DNA of 29,332 bases. Source: Chloroflexota bacterium. Its GTDB lineage: Bacteria; Chloroflexota; Limnocylindria; Limnocylindrales; CSP1-4. Of the stretch, positions 7,304 through 16,297 are shown piece by piece. The position numbers and the translations under genes are program-made. Where the stretch lies: contig JADGQG010000001.1 of the NCBI GenBank assembly GCA_017882025.1, positions 1 to 29,332 on the forward strand, written 5' to 3'. Positions within the stretch are counted from its first letter, which is position 1. The number at the start of each line of letters is the position of its first letter. A model generated the notes under the pieces. That model was not told where the DNA came from. It saw only the letters and a list, made by a program, of their open reading frames with translations, and did no database searches.

Positions 7304-7875
7304 ATGGCCCAGCGCTCACCGGACGTGGGCGGCGATGACGACGCGTACGCGGACGAGCCGGCCCCCCTTGCGCCGAAGCAGATCGCGACGCTCCTCGACG
7401 CCTCGCGCCGGGCGATCATCCTGGAGGTCGAGGCGCTGGTCCCGCACGGCGACTTCCAGCCCATGCCGGGGATCTGGAGCCCGAACGAGGTCGTCGGTCA
7501 CCTGATCGAGGCCGACAAGCGTGGCTTCGCGTGGCGGATCCGTTCGATGATTGCCGAGGAGAACCCCGCCCTGCACACGTGGGTGCCGACCGCGATGGAG
7601 GCGGCCGCCACGACGGCGGCCGTGACTCGGCCGAGCTGGCCGCCGAATTCGGGGCCCTTCGCGACGAGTCGCTGGCACTGGTCCGTTCGCTCGGGCCCGC
7701 CGCTCTCGCCCGTCCGGGCCGTCATCCGCAGGTCGGCGACGTGACGATCCGCGACATCCTCCACGAGCGGGTCCACCGCGACCGGGACCACCTGGCGCAG
7801 CTGACGGCGCTGACGCAGCGGCCGGTCTGGCCAGGGATGGGCAACGCCCGCCGCTTCTCGCAGCCGGACGCCTGA
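7304..7875 (+). pseudogene. DinB-family protein gene with internal frameshift
   Basis: ATG 7304 has AGGAG at 7291-7295 (eight bases spacing), with TACGAT at 7269-7274 as a possible -10. The first ~100 codons (7304 to about 7600) read as the N-terminal half of a DinB/YfiT-type four-helix protein, including WSPNEVVGHLIEADKRG with its metal-ligand-type His. The C-terminal half, including DSAELAAEFGALRDESLAL and VGDVTIRDILHERVHRDRDH, is in the next frame and ends at TGA 7873-7875. The first frame instead runs to a stop at 7744 with implausible sequence. The switch lies in a repetitive GCGGCCGCC-type run around 7600-7622. DinB-family proteins are often thiol-dependent or metal-binding transferases; no substrate can be assigned. 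A one-base error in the run would explain it. Confidence 0.75.
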
Positions 7876-7880
7876 GCCCC

Positions 7881-8363
7881 GTGGACGGGGCGCGGCTTCC
7901 GTCGCTCGGGCCGCGCGGCGAGGGCTGGGTCGCGCTCCAGGGCATCTTCTTCGTGGGCGTGGGCCTAGCCGGGTTGCTGGGCCCCGCGTGGGGCGGCTCG
8001 TGGCGAACCGCCGGCCTCGTGGCCGGGGTCGGGCTGATCGTCCTTGGGGCAGTTGCCGCCGTGCTCGGTGTCATCGGGCTGCGGGAGAACCTGACCGCGG
8101 TGCCGCGCCCCGTCGACGGCGGCCGGCTGATCGACTCCGGCGTCTACGGCCTGGTCCGCCACCCGATCTACTCGGGGATCATCACCGCCGCGCTGGGCTG
8201 GGGGCTGGCGACCGCGAGCCCACCGGCGCTCCTCGCGGCCGTGCTCCTCGGCTGCTTCTTCGATCTCAAGGCCCGGCGCGAGGAGGTATGGCTGATGGCC
8301 GCCTACCCGGACTACGGAGCGTACCGGGCGCGGGTCCGCAAGCTCGTGCCGTTCATCTATTGA
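7881..8363 (+). CDS. ICMT/PEMT-like membrane methyltransferase
   Basis: 160 aa from GTG 7881, five bases after the DinB stop. Three to four hydrophobic helices occupy the first ~75 residues and about 110-130. The C-terminal part has the hallmarks of isoprenylcysteine carboxyl methyltransferase-like proteins: GVYGLVRHPIYSGIITAALG and the downstream EEVWLMAAYPDYGAYRARVRKLVPFIY pattern (Glu-Glu, then a Pro-x-Tyr and Tyr-x-x-Arg). Family members are inner-membrane SAM-dependent methyltransferases; substrate in bacteria is generally unknown. The end overlaps the convergent Sua5-family gene by 11 bp, leaving no room for a terminator. Confidence 0.85.
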   Translation: MDGARLPSLGPRGEGWVALQGIFFVGVGLAGLLGPAWGGSWRTAGLVAGVGLIVLGAVAAVLGVIGLRENLTAVPRPVDGGRLIDSGVYGLVRHPIYSGIITAALGWGLATASPPALLAAVLLGCFFDLKARREEVWLMAAYPDYGAYRARVRKLVPFIY

Positions 8364-9471
8364 AGGCCGGTTCTTCGCGGACGTCGCCTGCCGCGCGGGC
8401 GGCGCGCCGCAGGCGATCCATCACGGCCCGACCCAGGCCCACGTCGGGGAACGGCTCCGCCACGATCCGGGAGAGATCGGCGGCCTGGAGCGAATGGAGC
8501 GCGTCGAACAGGCGCGCGGCGGCGCCCACGGCATCGCCGTTGGCGTCGAGGACCTCGACCGCTGCGAACGGTCCCCCGGCCGCTTCGGCGGCGGCCCGGC
8601 CCGCGGCCGAGGCGGCGAGGAAGCCGACACGCTCCCCCGGACGCACCACGAACGCCAGGGCAGCCTCCGGGTCGCGCGGGTTCGCGAGCACGAGCGGGAT
8701 GCGCGGTGCGTAGTGCGCACCGGCACGGCCGGGCGCCAGCTCGGCCGTGCGCGGGGCTCCGTCGACGAGCACCTCGAGACGCCCGATCTCCGCCTCGATC
8801 GCCTCGATCGCGAGGCCCCCGGGACGCAGGAGCGTGGCGCGGCCCGCTGCGAGCAGGATGACCGTGGACTCGATCCCAACCCGGCACGGCCCGCCGTCGA
8901 GGACCAGGTCGACACGCGATCCAAGCCCCGCCACGACGTGCGCCGCACGGGTCGGGGAGAGGTGCCCGAACCGGTTCGCGGAGGGCGCGGCCACCGGGAC
9001 GCCGGCGGCACGGATCAGGGCGCGTGCCACGGGGTGGTCGGGCACCCGCAGGCCCACGGTCGGGAGCCCGGCCGTGACGATCCCCGGGATGACGGCCCGC
9101 TTCCGCAGCACGAGCGTGAGCGGCCCCGGCCAGAACCGCGCCGCGAGCCGCGCGACGCGGGGATCGTCCGCGTCCTCCATCTCCGCGTACGTCCCGACCG
9201 CCGACGCGTCCGCGAGGTGGACGATCAGCGGGTCGAAGGCCGGTCGCTCCTTCGCGGCAAAGACGCGTGCGACCGCGCGGGCGTCGAGGGCGTTGGCGCC
9301 AAGGCCGTAGACCGTCTCGGTCGGGAAGACGACGAGGCCGCCGGCGCGGAGCCGCTCCGCGGCGATGGCGATCGAGCCCGGGTCGTCGCCGGGCAGAACC
9401 GGCGGCGCGGGCCAGGCCGGCGGCCTGGACGGGTCGCGGCCGCGGATCGGGGCGTCTTCACGCGTGGGCAT
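8353..9471 (-). CDS. L-threonylcarbamoyladenylate synthase (Sua5 type)
   Basis: 372 aa from ATG 9471. Makes threonylcarbamoyl-AMP from threonine, bicarbonate and ATP, the first step of the tRNA t6A37 modification. The YrdC domain spans about residues 30-215: LVVFPTETVYGLGANA at 47-62, AAKERPAFDPLIVHL, FWPGPLTLVLRK, and VPVAAPSANRFGHLSPT. About 150 further residues form the C-terminal Sua5 domain, starting around PGRAGAHYAPRIPLVL, so this is the long Sua5 form rather than a YrdC/TsaC-only protein. The frame is open far upstream, but conserved sequence begins after 9471. GATCCT seven bases upstream is a weak -10 candidate; no Shine-Dalgarno seen. Divergent from the MFS gene. Confidence 0.9.
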   Translation of the reverse strand: MPTREDAPIRGRDPSRPPAWPAPPVLPGDDPGSIAIAAERLRAGGLVVFPTETVYGLGANALDARAVARVFAAKERPAFDPLIVHLADASAVGTYAEMEDADDPRVARLAARFWPGPLTLVLRKRAVIPGIVTAGLPTVGLRVPDHPVARALIRAAGVPVAAPSANRFGHLSPTRAAHVVAGLGSRVDLVLDGGPCRVGIESTVILLAAGRATLLRPGGLAIEAIEAEIGRLEVLVDGAPRTAELAPGRAGAHYAPRIPLVLANPRDPEAALAFVVRPGERVGFLAASAAGRAAAEAAGGPFAAVEVLDANGDAVGAAARLFDALHSLQAADLSRIVAEPFPDVGLGRAVMDRLRRAARAAGDVREEPAFNR

Positions 9472-9564
9472 CTCGCGCAGGATCGCGCGTTCGACACGAT
9501 GGCGCACGGCAGGCCGGATTCGTAGCCACGTCGCGGCGCCCATCCAGCTCCGGCGCGGACATCG

Positions 9565-9570
9565 TACGAT
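9565..9570 (+). promoter_or_regulatory. -10-like element before the MFS gene
   Basis: TACGAT, ten bases before ATG 9581, with no Shine-Dalgarno. The spacing is slightly longer than for the other leaderless-type starts here. No convincing -35. Confidence 0.4.
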
Positions 9571-9580
9571 CGGGCGGCCC

Positions 9581-10852
9581 ATGCCGACCACGACGACGGC
9601 CGTGCCCGACGCAGCCCACATCGCCCCCGAGCCCCTGGCGCGCAACCGGGACTTCAAGGTCGTCCTGCTGGGCCAGGGCGTGAGCTCGTTCGGGGATGCG
9701 ATCACGAACACGGCGCTCCCGCTGCTCGTGCTGGCACTGACCGGCTCGGGCTTCGCGATGGGGATCGTGGGAGCGCTCTCGACGCTGCCGGACCTCCTGA
9801 TCGGGCTGCCGGCCGGCGCGTACGCCGACCGCTGGGACCGGCGCCGGATGATGTTCGTCGCGGACCTCGGCCGGGCCGTCATCACCGTCGCGGTGCCGCT
9901 CACGTACTGGCTGGGTGGGCCCACGATGGCGGTCATCCTGCTCATCACGTTCCCGCTCAACGTCCTGCGCGTGCTCTGGCTGGCGGCCTACACCGCGGCC
10001 GTGCCCGGCCTGGTCGGCCGACCCCAGATCGCCCGGGCCAACGCGATCTTCGAGACGTTCTTCACGGTGGGCTGGATCGCGGGGCCGGCGCTGGCCGGCA
10101 TCCTCTCGGCGGCCATCGGGCCCGCCTCGACGATCGCCATCGACGCGATCACGTTCGCGGTCTCCTCGGCCGCGCTTCTCCTGGTCCGCCGTCCGCTGCG
10201 TCCGGCCCCCCGCGCCGCGCGGCCGCACCTCCTGACTGACATCCGCGAGGGCGTGCGGTACGTGGCGGGCCATCCGACGCTGCGCACGGTGATCCTGTTC
10301 TGGGCCACCTCGCAGGTGATCACCGCGGCGCTCGCGACAGCGCTCACGTACTACGTCACCCGGGACCGGGGCCTCCCGGCGGACGTGCTGGGCATCATCC
10401 TCTCGGCCTTCGGCGTCGGGTCGCTGATCGGATCGCTGGCGGCCGGCCGACGACCCCCCGAGGCGGTCGGCCGCGCCCTGCTGGTCGGCACCGTCGTGAC
10501 CGGCGTCATCCTCCTCGCGTTCACGATCGGCGCACCGGTCGCCGTGCTTGTCGCCGGCGCCCTCGTGGCCGGCACGACGCAGTCGGTGGTGCTGATCGGG
10601 TATATCACGCTGCGGACCGCGCTCTCACCGGACGCGATGCTGGGCCGGATCGGCAGCACGGCCCGGGCGATCTCCGTCGGGCTCATGCCGATCGGGTCGT
10701 TCGTCGGCGGCGCGATGATCGACCTCACGAACGGCGGCGTGACGCTGGCGACGATGGGCGCCCTGCTCCTCGTGGCGAGCGGCGCGTTCGCGCTCATGCC
10801 GAATCTCCGACGGGCGCGCGTACCCCGGCCCGGGAAGCGAGTCATCGCATGA
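9581..10852 (+). CDS. Major facilitator superfamily transporter (MFS_3/EntS-like)
   Basis: 423 aa with about 12 hydrophobic segments. The N-terminal RNRDFKVVLLGQGVSSFGDA and the loop 2-3 motif GAYADRWDRRRMM are typical of the drug/siderophore-exporter branch of MFS (EntS, MFS_3). A basic central loop (RRPLRPAPRAARPH) joins the two six-helix halves. It would act as an inner-membrane proton-coupled exporter; substrate unknown. The frame is open upstream of 9581, but that part translates to arginine-rich low-complexity sequence, and TACGAT ten bases before this ATG supports the chosen start. Confidence 0.9.
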   Translation: MPTTTTAVPDAAHIAPEPLARNRDFKVVLLGQGVSSFGDAITNTALPLLVLALTGSGFAMGIVGALSTLPDLLIGLPAGAYADRWDRRRMMFVADLGRAVITVAVPLTYWLGGPTMAVILLITFPLNVLRVLWLAAYTAAVPGLVGRPQIARANAIFETFFTVGWIAGPALAGILSAAIGPASTIAIDAITFAVSSAALLLVRRPLRPAPRAARPHLLTDIREGVRYVAGHPTLRTVILFWATSQVITAALATALTYYVTRDRGLPADVLGIILSAFGVGSLIGSLAAGRRPPEAVGRALLVGTVVTGVILLAFTIGAPVAVLVAGALVAGTTQSVVLIGYITLRTALSPDAMLGRIGSTARAISVGLMPIGSFVGGAMIDLTNGGVTLATMGALLLVASGAFALMPNLRRARVPRPGKRVIA

Positions 10853-11010
10853 GCAACGAAGGGGACGCCGTCCGGTGACGTCGCGACCAACGGCGATCCC
10901 GCGCCCGCCGCAACCCACGCCGGCCTTCCTGGCTCCCCGCGTCTCCGTGCACCTCCCCGACCACGTCCGCCACCGCTTCGCGCTCGCGGATGCGGTCCGC
11001 GGACTCCGGG

Positions 11011-11016
11011 TACCCT
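11011..11016 (+). promoter_or_regulatory. -10-like element before the LLM oxidoreductase gene
   Basis: TACCCT, seven bases before ATG 11024. No Shine-Dalgarno and no clear -35; consistent with a leaderless transcript. Confidence 0.45.
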
Positions 11017-11023
11017 TCCAGGC

Positions 11024-11923
11024 ATGAAGGTCGGGCTGCTTCTCCCGCTCAGCGACGACGACGGCTCGGGAGCGCCAGCGTGGCCGTTCATTCGCGATCT
11101 CGCGCTCCAGGCCGAGGCCGGCGGGATCGACTCGCTCTGGATCTGCGACCACCTCCTCTTCCGGCTCGGCGGCGAGGCGACCGGGATCCACGAGGCGTGG
11201 ACCGTGCTGACCGCCGTGGCGACCGCGACTGAGCGGGTCGAGCTCGGCACGATCGTGCTCTCCGCCAGCTTCCGCAACCCGGCGCTCCTCGCGAAGATGG
11301 CCACGACCCTCGACACGGTCTCCGGCGGGCGCCTGATCCTTGGCCTCGGCTGCGGCTGGCACGAGTCTGAGTACACCGCATTCGGCTACCCGTTCGACCA
11401 CCGCGTGACGCGCTTCGACGAGGCGCTCCGGATCATCGGGCCGCTCCTCCGCGAGGGTCGCGTCACGTACGAGGGGATCTACCACCGCGCCGTCGACTGC
11501 GAGATCCTCCCCCGCGGCCCCCGGCCTGCCGGTCCGCCGATCATGGTCGCCGCGCTCGGAGAGCGGATGCTTGGCCTTGCTGCGGAGCATGCGGACCTCT
11601 GGAACACCGCCTGGTTTGGCCTCCCGGACGACCGCCTCGTGCAGCGTCTTGGTGCCATGCGTGCCGCATGCGACGCGATCGGCCGCGAACCCGCGACCCT
11701 GGGCATCACGGTCGGCGTCACGGTCAGGGACGAGCCGGAGGAGGCGTGGGGAAGACCGGGCGCCTCGGCCGCGCTGGTCGCCCAGCCGCAGGTGATCGGG
11801 GACGCCCTCAATGCGTATGCCGCGCTCGGCATCGCCCACATCCAGCTCGACGTCCAGCCCGCCACGCCGACGACGTTCGCGGCGGTCCTGGATGGGTTGG
11901 CCCGGCACCGCGCCGGCGCGTAA
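11024..11923 (+). CDS. LLM-class (luciferase-like) F420/FMN-dependent oxidoreductase
   Basis: 299 aa. Opening MKVGLLLPLSDDDG, then IDSLWICDHLLFR, ATERVELGTIVLSASFRNPALLAKMATTLD and SGGRLILGLGCGWHESEYTAFGYPF follow the (beta/alpha)8 luciferase-like fold of the actinobacterial/chloroflexal F420-dependent class. FMN use cannot be excluded from sequence. The C-terminal IMVAALGERMLGLAAEHADLWNT segment is also characteristic. Cytosolic; substrate unknown. It stands alone, with 14 bp to the convergent P-type ATPase gene. A DDN-like deazaflavin protein at 27854 fits an F420-making organism, but no F420 biosynthesis gene is in the window. Confidence 0.88.
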   Translation: MKVGLLLPLSDDDGSGAPAWPFIRDLALQAEAGGIDSLWICDHLLFRLGGEATGIHEAWTVLTAVATATERVELGTIVLSASFRNPALLAKMATTLDTVSGGRLILGLGCGWHESEYTAFGYPFDHRVTRFDEALRIIGPLLREGRVTYEGIYHRAVDCEILPRGPRPAGPPIMVAALGERMLGLAAEHADLWNTAWFGLPDDRLVQRLGAMRAACDAIGREPATLGITVGVTVRDEPEEAWGRPGASAALVAQPQVIGDALNAYAALGIAHIQLDVQPATPTTFAAVLDGLARHRAGA

Positions 11924-11937
11924 GCCACCGAGCACCG

Positions 11938-14508
11938 TCAGCCAGGTCGAACCTTCCGTGGGACCGCGCGCATCAGCGCCGGAGCAACGCGCGGCACGAG
12001 GCCGGTGCGTCGAAGGCCGTGGACCAGGACGGTCCATGCGACGCCGATGCCGAGCAGCGTGAGGACCTCGCGCGCGCCGAGCGTCGTGAGCTCGTAGAAG
12101 TCGCGTGCGAAGGGGAGCGCCAGGATGACGAGGTAGACGACCAGCATGATTCCCGCCAGGAGCCAGGGCCACCACCGGACAAGGCGCCCCGGCGATTCCT
12201 CGCGCGCCCCCGATGAGATCAGCGGCAGGAGCCCCAGCCCGCAGAAGACCGTGACCGACGTGAGCACGGTCTGGGCTTCGACGACGGAGACGCCGGTGCC
12301 GAGCGCGTACGCGTACGTGGGGAGCGCGACGAGCACGACCGCGAAGGAGACCGGGATGGACACCCGGAGCGTCTCTGCCAGGAGGCTGCGGGGGAGCCGG
12401 CGCGGCGGGACCCAGATCGCCAGGACGATCAACGGGATGCCGACGGTCGCGAACGCCAGCACGGAATTCTGGCGCGGGGTAAGCGGGAACGGAAGGCCCA
12501 CGATCGCGGCGCCGGCGATGATGAGGAGCACGTAGAACGTCCGCGAGAGGAGGAGCACCAGGGTCGCCTCCATCGCCGCCACGATTCGCTGGCCCTCGAT
12601 CACCGCCTTCGGGAGCACGCCGAACCGGTCCCCGAGCAGGACGAGGTCGGCGACGCCGCGCGCGGCTGCCGAGCCCGACTCCATCGCGATCCCGAGGTTC
12701 GCCCGGCGAAGCGAAAGGATGTCGTTGACGCCGTCGCCGACCATCGCAACGTAGTGCCCGCGGCCGCGGAGGAGCGCGACGAGCCGGGCCTTGAGGGCGG
12801 GCTCGACGCGACCGAAGATGGAGCGCCGTTCCGCCTCGTCGGCCGCCCCGGCGTCCTCGAGCGTCGCGATCGCCGGCCCGGACGCCGCCCCGCCGGCGAC
12901 GTCGAGGCCGACTCGACGGGCGAGCGCCTCCACGGTCGCCGGGTCGTCGCCGGAGATCACCTTGAGATCGATGCCGGCCCGCGCGAACCCGCCGAGGATC
13001 TCGCGCACGTCCGTGCGCAGCTCCTCGCCGAAGCGGAGGAGCGCCACCGGTGCCAGGTCGGCCGGAACCGCCGGCCGGCCGTCATGGTCCCGGAGCGCGG
13101 CAGGTACCGGGACGCGTGCCAGTAGCAGGACGCGCGCACCCTCGGCGGCGACGGCGGCTGCGCGCGCCGCGACGGCCTCCGGAGTGGGTGCGATCGCCCC
13201 GGGGGCAGCCGCATCGGTCCGGTCGGCACGCGCGAGGCGCGGCACGAGGACCGCCGGCGCACCCAGGACCCAGGCGCCCCCATCCGCGAAGCGAAGGCCG
13301 GACCAGCGCCGTTCCGACGCGAACGCGATCTCGTCATCGACCGGCCGCGCGAGCCCCGGGTTGGCCGCGGCGATCGCGTCGGTCGTGCGGTTCGGCGCGG
13401 TCGTGCTGGCGGCCAGCATCCCGAGGGTCGCGGCCACGCCGCCGGCGTCGTGGCCGCCCAGGACCTCGGCACCGGCGTACCAGATCCGCTGGGTGGTGAG
13501 CGTTCCGGTCTTGTCCATGCAGAGCGTGTCCACGCGCGCCATCGACTCGACGGCGTTCTGGCGCTGGACGAGGGCGCCGAGGTGGCTGATCCGGAGCGCC
13601 CCGGCGGCGTACGTGACGGTCACCATGATCGCGAGGCCCTGCGGCACGAGCGTCACGAGGACTGCCACGGCTGTGAGCGTCTGGGTCGAGTTGAACCCGC
13701 CCGGCAGCGCGGCCAGGGCCAGGGCTACCGGGATCACCGTGACTGCGACGAGCCCAGCGATCGCCCAGATCGTGGCGGCGATCTCGCGCTGGAGCGGGGT
13801 GCGCTCGTCGCCAAGCCGCTTCGCCTCCGCGAGGAGCCGGTTCGCGAAGCTCGAGGCGCCGACCGTCTCCACCTCGAAGACCGCCGTGCCCGAGATGATC
13901 GCGCTCCCGGACAGGACAGGGTCGCCGGCCTGCTTCTGGACCGGGTCCGACTCCCCGGTGAGAAGGGATTCGTCCAGCTCGACGCGGCCCTCGCCGACGA
14001 GCGTGCCGTCGAGGACCACCTCGTCGCCGCGGCGGGCGACGAGGAGGTCGCCCAGGACGGCCTCCTCGGGATCGATGCCGCGCTCATGGGCCTCGCGGAT
14101 GACGCGGGCCTGCGGGCGCGCCAGGAACGCGATCCGGTCCAGCTTTCGCTTCGCCCGCGACTCCTGGACGACGCCGATCCCGATGTTGGCGAGGACCGGG
14201 CCCGCGGTCAGGAGCGCCTCCACGGCCATCCCGAACAGCAGGAGGAGGACTGAGACGGCGATGAGGATCCCGTTGATTCCCGGGTACGCGTTCTGGCGGA
14301 GGATCTCCCAGTACGTCCGCGAGGTTGACGGGCGGTACGTGTTTCCCTCGCCGCGTGCCCGCCGCGCGGTCGCCTCCGCCTCCGAGAGCCCGTCGGCTGG
14401 GGTGCGCACCGGCTTGACCACGCGCGGGTACGGCGGCAGCGTGGGAACCCGGGCGCCCCCGGCCGGGATCGGCGGGTGGGCGGGCGCAGCGATCATCGCG
14501 TGGATCAT
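11938..14508 (-). CDS. P-type cation-transporting ATPase (CtpE-like)
   Basis: 856 aa. Actuator motif LLTGESDPV with TGES at 184-187, phosphorylation Asp332 in MDKTGTLT, and hinge motif VAMVGDGVND. About ten membrane helices: roughly 80-115, two around 245-305, and six after residue 610. The fourth-helix motif is PQGL (289-292) rather than PEGL. The sequence after the hinge (SGSAAARGVADLVLLGDRF) and the N-terminal GLSEAEATARRARGEGNTY resemble mycobacterial CtpE, reported as a calcium-uptake ATPase, so Ca2+ is the best guess for the ion; this is inference. No heavy-metal-binding N-terminal domain and no CPC motif, which argues against a copper or zinc pump. Start ATG 14508 or ATG 14496. Confidence 0.85.
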   Translation of the reverse strand: MIHAMIAAPAHPPIPAGGARVPTLPPYPRVVKPVRTPADGLSEAEATARRARGEGNTYRPSTSRTYWEILRQNAYPGINGILIAVSVLLLLFGMAVEALLTAGPVLANIGIGVVQESRAKRKLDRIAFLARPQARVIREAHERGIDPEEAVLGDLLVARRGDEVVLDGTLVGEGRVELDESLLTGESDPVQKQAGDPVLSGSAIISGTAVFEVETVGASSFANRLLAEAKRLGDERTPLQREIAATIWAIAGLVAVTVIPVALALAALPGGFNSTQTLTAVAVLVTLVPQGLAIMVTVTYAAGALRISHLGALVQRQNAVESMARVDTLCMDKTGTLTTQRIWYAGAEVLGGHDAGGVAATLGMLAASTTAPNRTTDAIAAANPGLARPVDDEIAFASERRWSGLRFADGGAWVLGAPAVLVPRLARADRTDAAAPGAIAPTPEAVAARAAAVAAEGARVLLLARVPVPAALRDHDGRPAVPADLAPVALLRFGEELRTDVREILGGFARAGIDLKVISGDDPATVEALARRVGLDVAGGAASGPAIATLEDAGAADEAERRSIFGRVEPALKARLVALLRGRGHYVAMVGDGVNDILSLRRANLGIAMESGSAAARGVADLVLLGDRFGVLPKAVIEGQRIVAAMEATLVLLLSRTFYVLLIIAGAAIVGLPFPLTPRQNSVLAFATVGIPLIVLAIWVPPRRLPRSLLAETLRVSIPVSFAVVLVALPTYAYALGTGVSVVEAQTVLTSVTVFCGLGLLPLISSGAREESPGRLVRWWPWLLAGIMLVVYLVILALPFARDFYELTTLGAREVLTLLGIGVAWTVLVHGLRRTGLVPRVAPALMRAVPRKVRPG

Positions 14509-14528
14509 GCCGGATCGCGGCGCTCGTG

Positions 14529-14534
14529 TACCGT
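14529..14534 (+). promoter_or_regulatory. -10-like element before the ABC exporter genes
   Basis: TACCGT, eight bases before GTG 14543, no Shine-Dalgarno. On the opposite strand TACACG (14525-14530) overlaps it and could serve the divergent P-type ATPase gene 16 bases away. Confidence 0.45.
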
Positions 14535-14542
14535 TCCGCCGT

Positions 14543-15484
14543 GTGGACGCGATCGCGACGGAGGGCCTGACAAAGCACTACGGGTTGCCGCGCTGGTGGC
14601 GCGGCGGGTCCGCCCGATTCGCGCCGATCCGGGCGCTCGACGACCTCACGATCGCCGTCCATGCGGGCGAGATCTTCGGCTTCCTCGGCCCGAACGGCTC
14701 CGGCAAGAGCACTGCGATCCGCCTCTTCCTCGGTTTCATCCACCCGACAGCCGGTCGGGCGCACGTCCTCGGCCAGGACGTTTCCACCGCCGGCGCGGCG
14801 CTCCGGGGCCGGATCGGCTACCTGCCGGGTGGCATCGCCCTCTACGACAGCCTCACCGGGACCCAGCTCCTCGACTACCTCGGGGCGTTCTATGCCCGCC
14901 CGCCGCTCCTGCGCGACAGCCTCGTCGAACGCCTCGATCTGTCCGGGCGGGATCTCGGGCGCCCCATTCGCGACTACTCGCGCGGGATGCGCCAGAAGAT
15001 CGGGATCGTCCAGGCGCTCCAGCACGATCCGGAGCTCGCCATCCTCGATGAGCCATCCGAAGGCCTCGACCCGCTCATGCAGCGGGCGTTCTATGCGATC
15101 CTCGACGAGCGAAAGGCCGCTGGCAGGACCGTGTTCTTCAGCTCCCACGTGCTCTCCGAAGTGGAGCGGGTCTGCGACCGGGTCGCGATCATTCGGGATG
15201 GCCGACTGGTGGCGCTCGAGAGCGTGGGCGCGCTCCTGGCCCGGCGCCGGCGACACGTCGAGGCGCGGCTGGATGCGCCGGCGCCGGCTCTGGCGGCCGC
15301 GCTCGCCGCCCTCCCGGGCGTCTCGGCGTTCGAGGCGCGCGACGATCGGCTGGCGTTTGGGCTCGACGGGGACGTGGCGCCACTCCTGCGCCTCCTGGAG
15401 GGCGCTCCGCTTGCCGATCTCACGATCGAGCCGGCCCGCCTGGAGGACGCGTTCCTGGAGCTGTACGACGAGCCGGCGCCGTGA
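14543..15484 (+). CDS. ABC transporter ATP-binding protein (ABC-2 type exporter)
   Basis: 313 aa from GTG 14543 (VDAIATEGLTKHYG), chosen because TACCGT lies eight bases upstream and conserved sequence starts here. Walker A GPNGSGKST; a Q-loop region that reads GYLPGGIALYDSLTG, matching the YLP(G/E)x type without a clear Gln; signature YSRGMRQKIG in place of LSGGQ; Walker B LAILDEPSEGLDP; switch His in SSHVLSEVERV. The C-terminal ~85 residues form the accessory region typical of CcmA/NatA-like drug or sodium exporter ATPases. It overlaps the permease gene by 4 bp (GTGA). Substrate unknown. Confidence 0.92.
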   Translation: MDAIATEGLTKHYGLPRWWRGGSARFAPIRALDDLTIAVHAGEIFGFLGPNGSGKSTAIRLFLGFIHPTAGRAHVLGQDVSTAGAALRGRIGYLPGGIALYDSLTGTQLLDYLGAFYARPPLLRDSLVERLDLSGRDLGRPIRDYSRGMRQKIGIVQALQHDPELAILDEPSEGLDPLMQRAFYAILDERKAAGRTVFFSSHVLSEVERVCDRVAIIRDGRLVALESVGALLARRRRHVEARLDAPAPALAAALAALPGVSAFEARDDRLAFGLDGDVAPLLRLLEGAPLADLTIEPARLEDAFLELYDEPAP

Positions 15485-16293
15485 GCGGGATCCTCTTCCG
15501 GCGGACGTGGGCAGCCCAGCGCGTCCGCCTGCTCCTCGTGATGCTGGCGCTCGCGGTCTGGGGGTTCCTGCTCCCGGTGGTCTACGCCACGTTCGGGAAG
15601 GAGATCGGGACGCTGGTCCAGAGCGGCGCGTTCGCGAACGTCTTCGACGTCCTTTCGCGTTTCACCGGCGGCGACGTCTTCAGCATCCGGGGAACCGTCG
15701 CGCTCGGGCTCGTCCACCCGATCGCCCTCGCCCTCGTGGCGATCCAGGTGATCGGGTTCGCGGCGGCTGCGGTCGCCGGAGAGCGCCAGCGCGGCACGCT
15801 TGAGGTGCTCCTCGCGCGGCCGCTGGAGCGCCGGGTCCTGTACGCGACGCTGCTGGCTGCGACGGTCCTCTTCGCCGCCCTCACGGAGGCGGCCGTCCTG
15901 GGCGGCATCGTGGCGGGCGCGCTCCTGTTCGGGGTGGCCGGCGATCTCCGGGCGATCGACATCGCGCTCTGCTGGCTCAACGCGGTGGCGCTCTTCGGCA
16001 CGCTCGGGGCGATCTCGCTGGCCGCGTCGGTGAGCTTCGACCGGCTGGGGCCGGCGATGGGAATCGCGCTGGGCGTCACGCTCGTCGGGTACGCCGTCGA
16101 GTTCCTGGGCACGCTCTGGCCGGACGCGGCGTGGCTTCGGCCGTACTCGCCATTCCGCTACTTCCAGCCGACGCGGATCCTGGCCGGCACCTTCGAGCTG
16201 GGCGACCTGCTGGTCCTCGGCGCGATCTTCGCCGCTGCGGTCGCGTGGGCCGCGTGGGTCTTCCCGCGCCGGGATCTCGCGGCCCCGAGCTGA
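15481..16293 (+). CDS. ABC-2 type transporter permease
   Basis: 270 aa, six predicted membrane helices (about residues 18-35, 80-102, 120-150, 165-185, 190-210, 240-262). The segment VAGERQRGTLEVLLARPLERR between helices 2 and 3 is the hallmark coupling element of ABC-2 permeases (ExxxGTLE...P), which contacts the ATPase. Start GTG 15481 overlaps the ATPase stop, so the two are one operon and form an exporter in the inner membrane. Ends four bases from the convergent thiol oxidoreductase gene. Confidence 0.9.
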   Translation: MSGILFRRTWAAQRVRLLLVMLALAVWGFLLPVVYATFGKEIGTLVQSGAFANVFDVLSRFTGGDVFSIRGTVALGLVHPIALALVAIQVIGFAAAAVAGERQRGTLEVLLARPLERRVLYATLLAATVLFAALTEAAVLGGIVAGALLFGVAGDLRAIDIALCWLNAVALFGTLGAISLAASVSFDRLGPAMGIALGVTLVGYAVEFLGTLWPDAAWLRPYSPFRYFQPTRILAGTFELGDLLVLGAIFAAAVAWAAWVFPRRDLAAPS

Positions 16294-16297
16294 GCGG

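Noticed and set aside
10625..12175. Minus-strand open frame over the MFS and LLM genes
   Set aside because: Antisense to two well-recognised plus-strand genes; Arg/Gly/Asp-rich with no motif.
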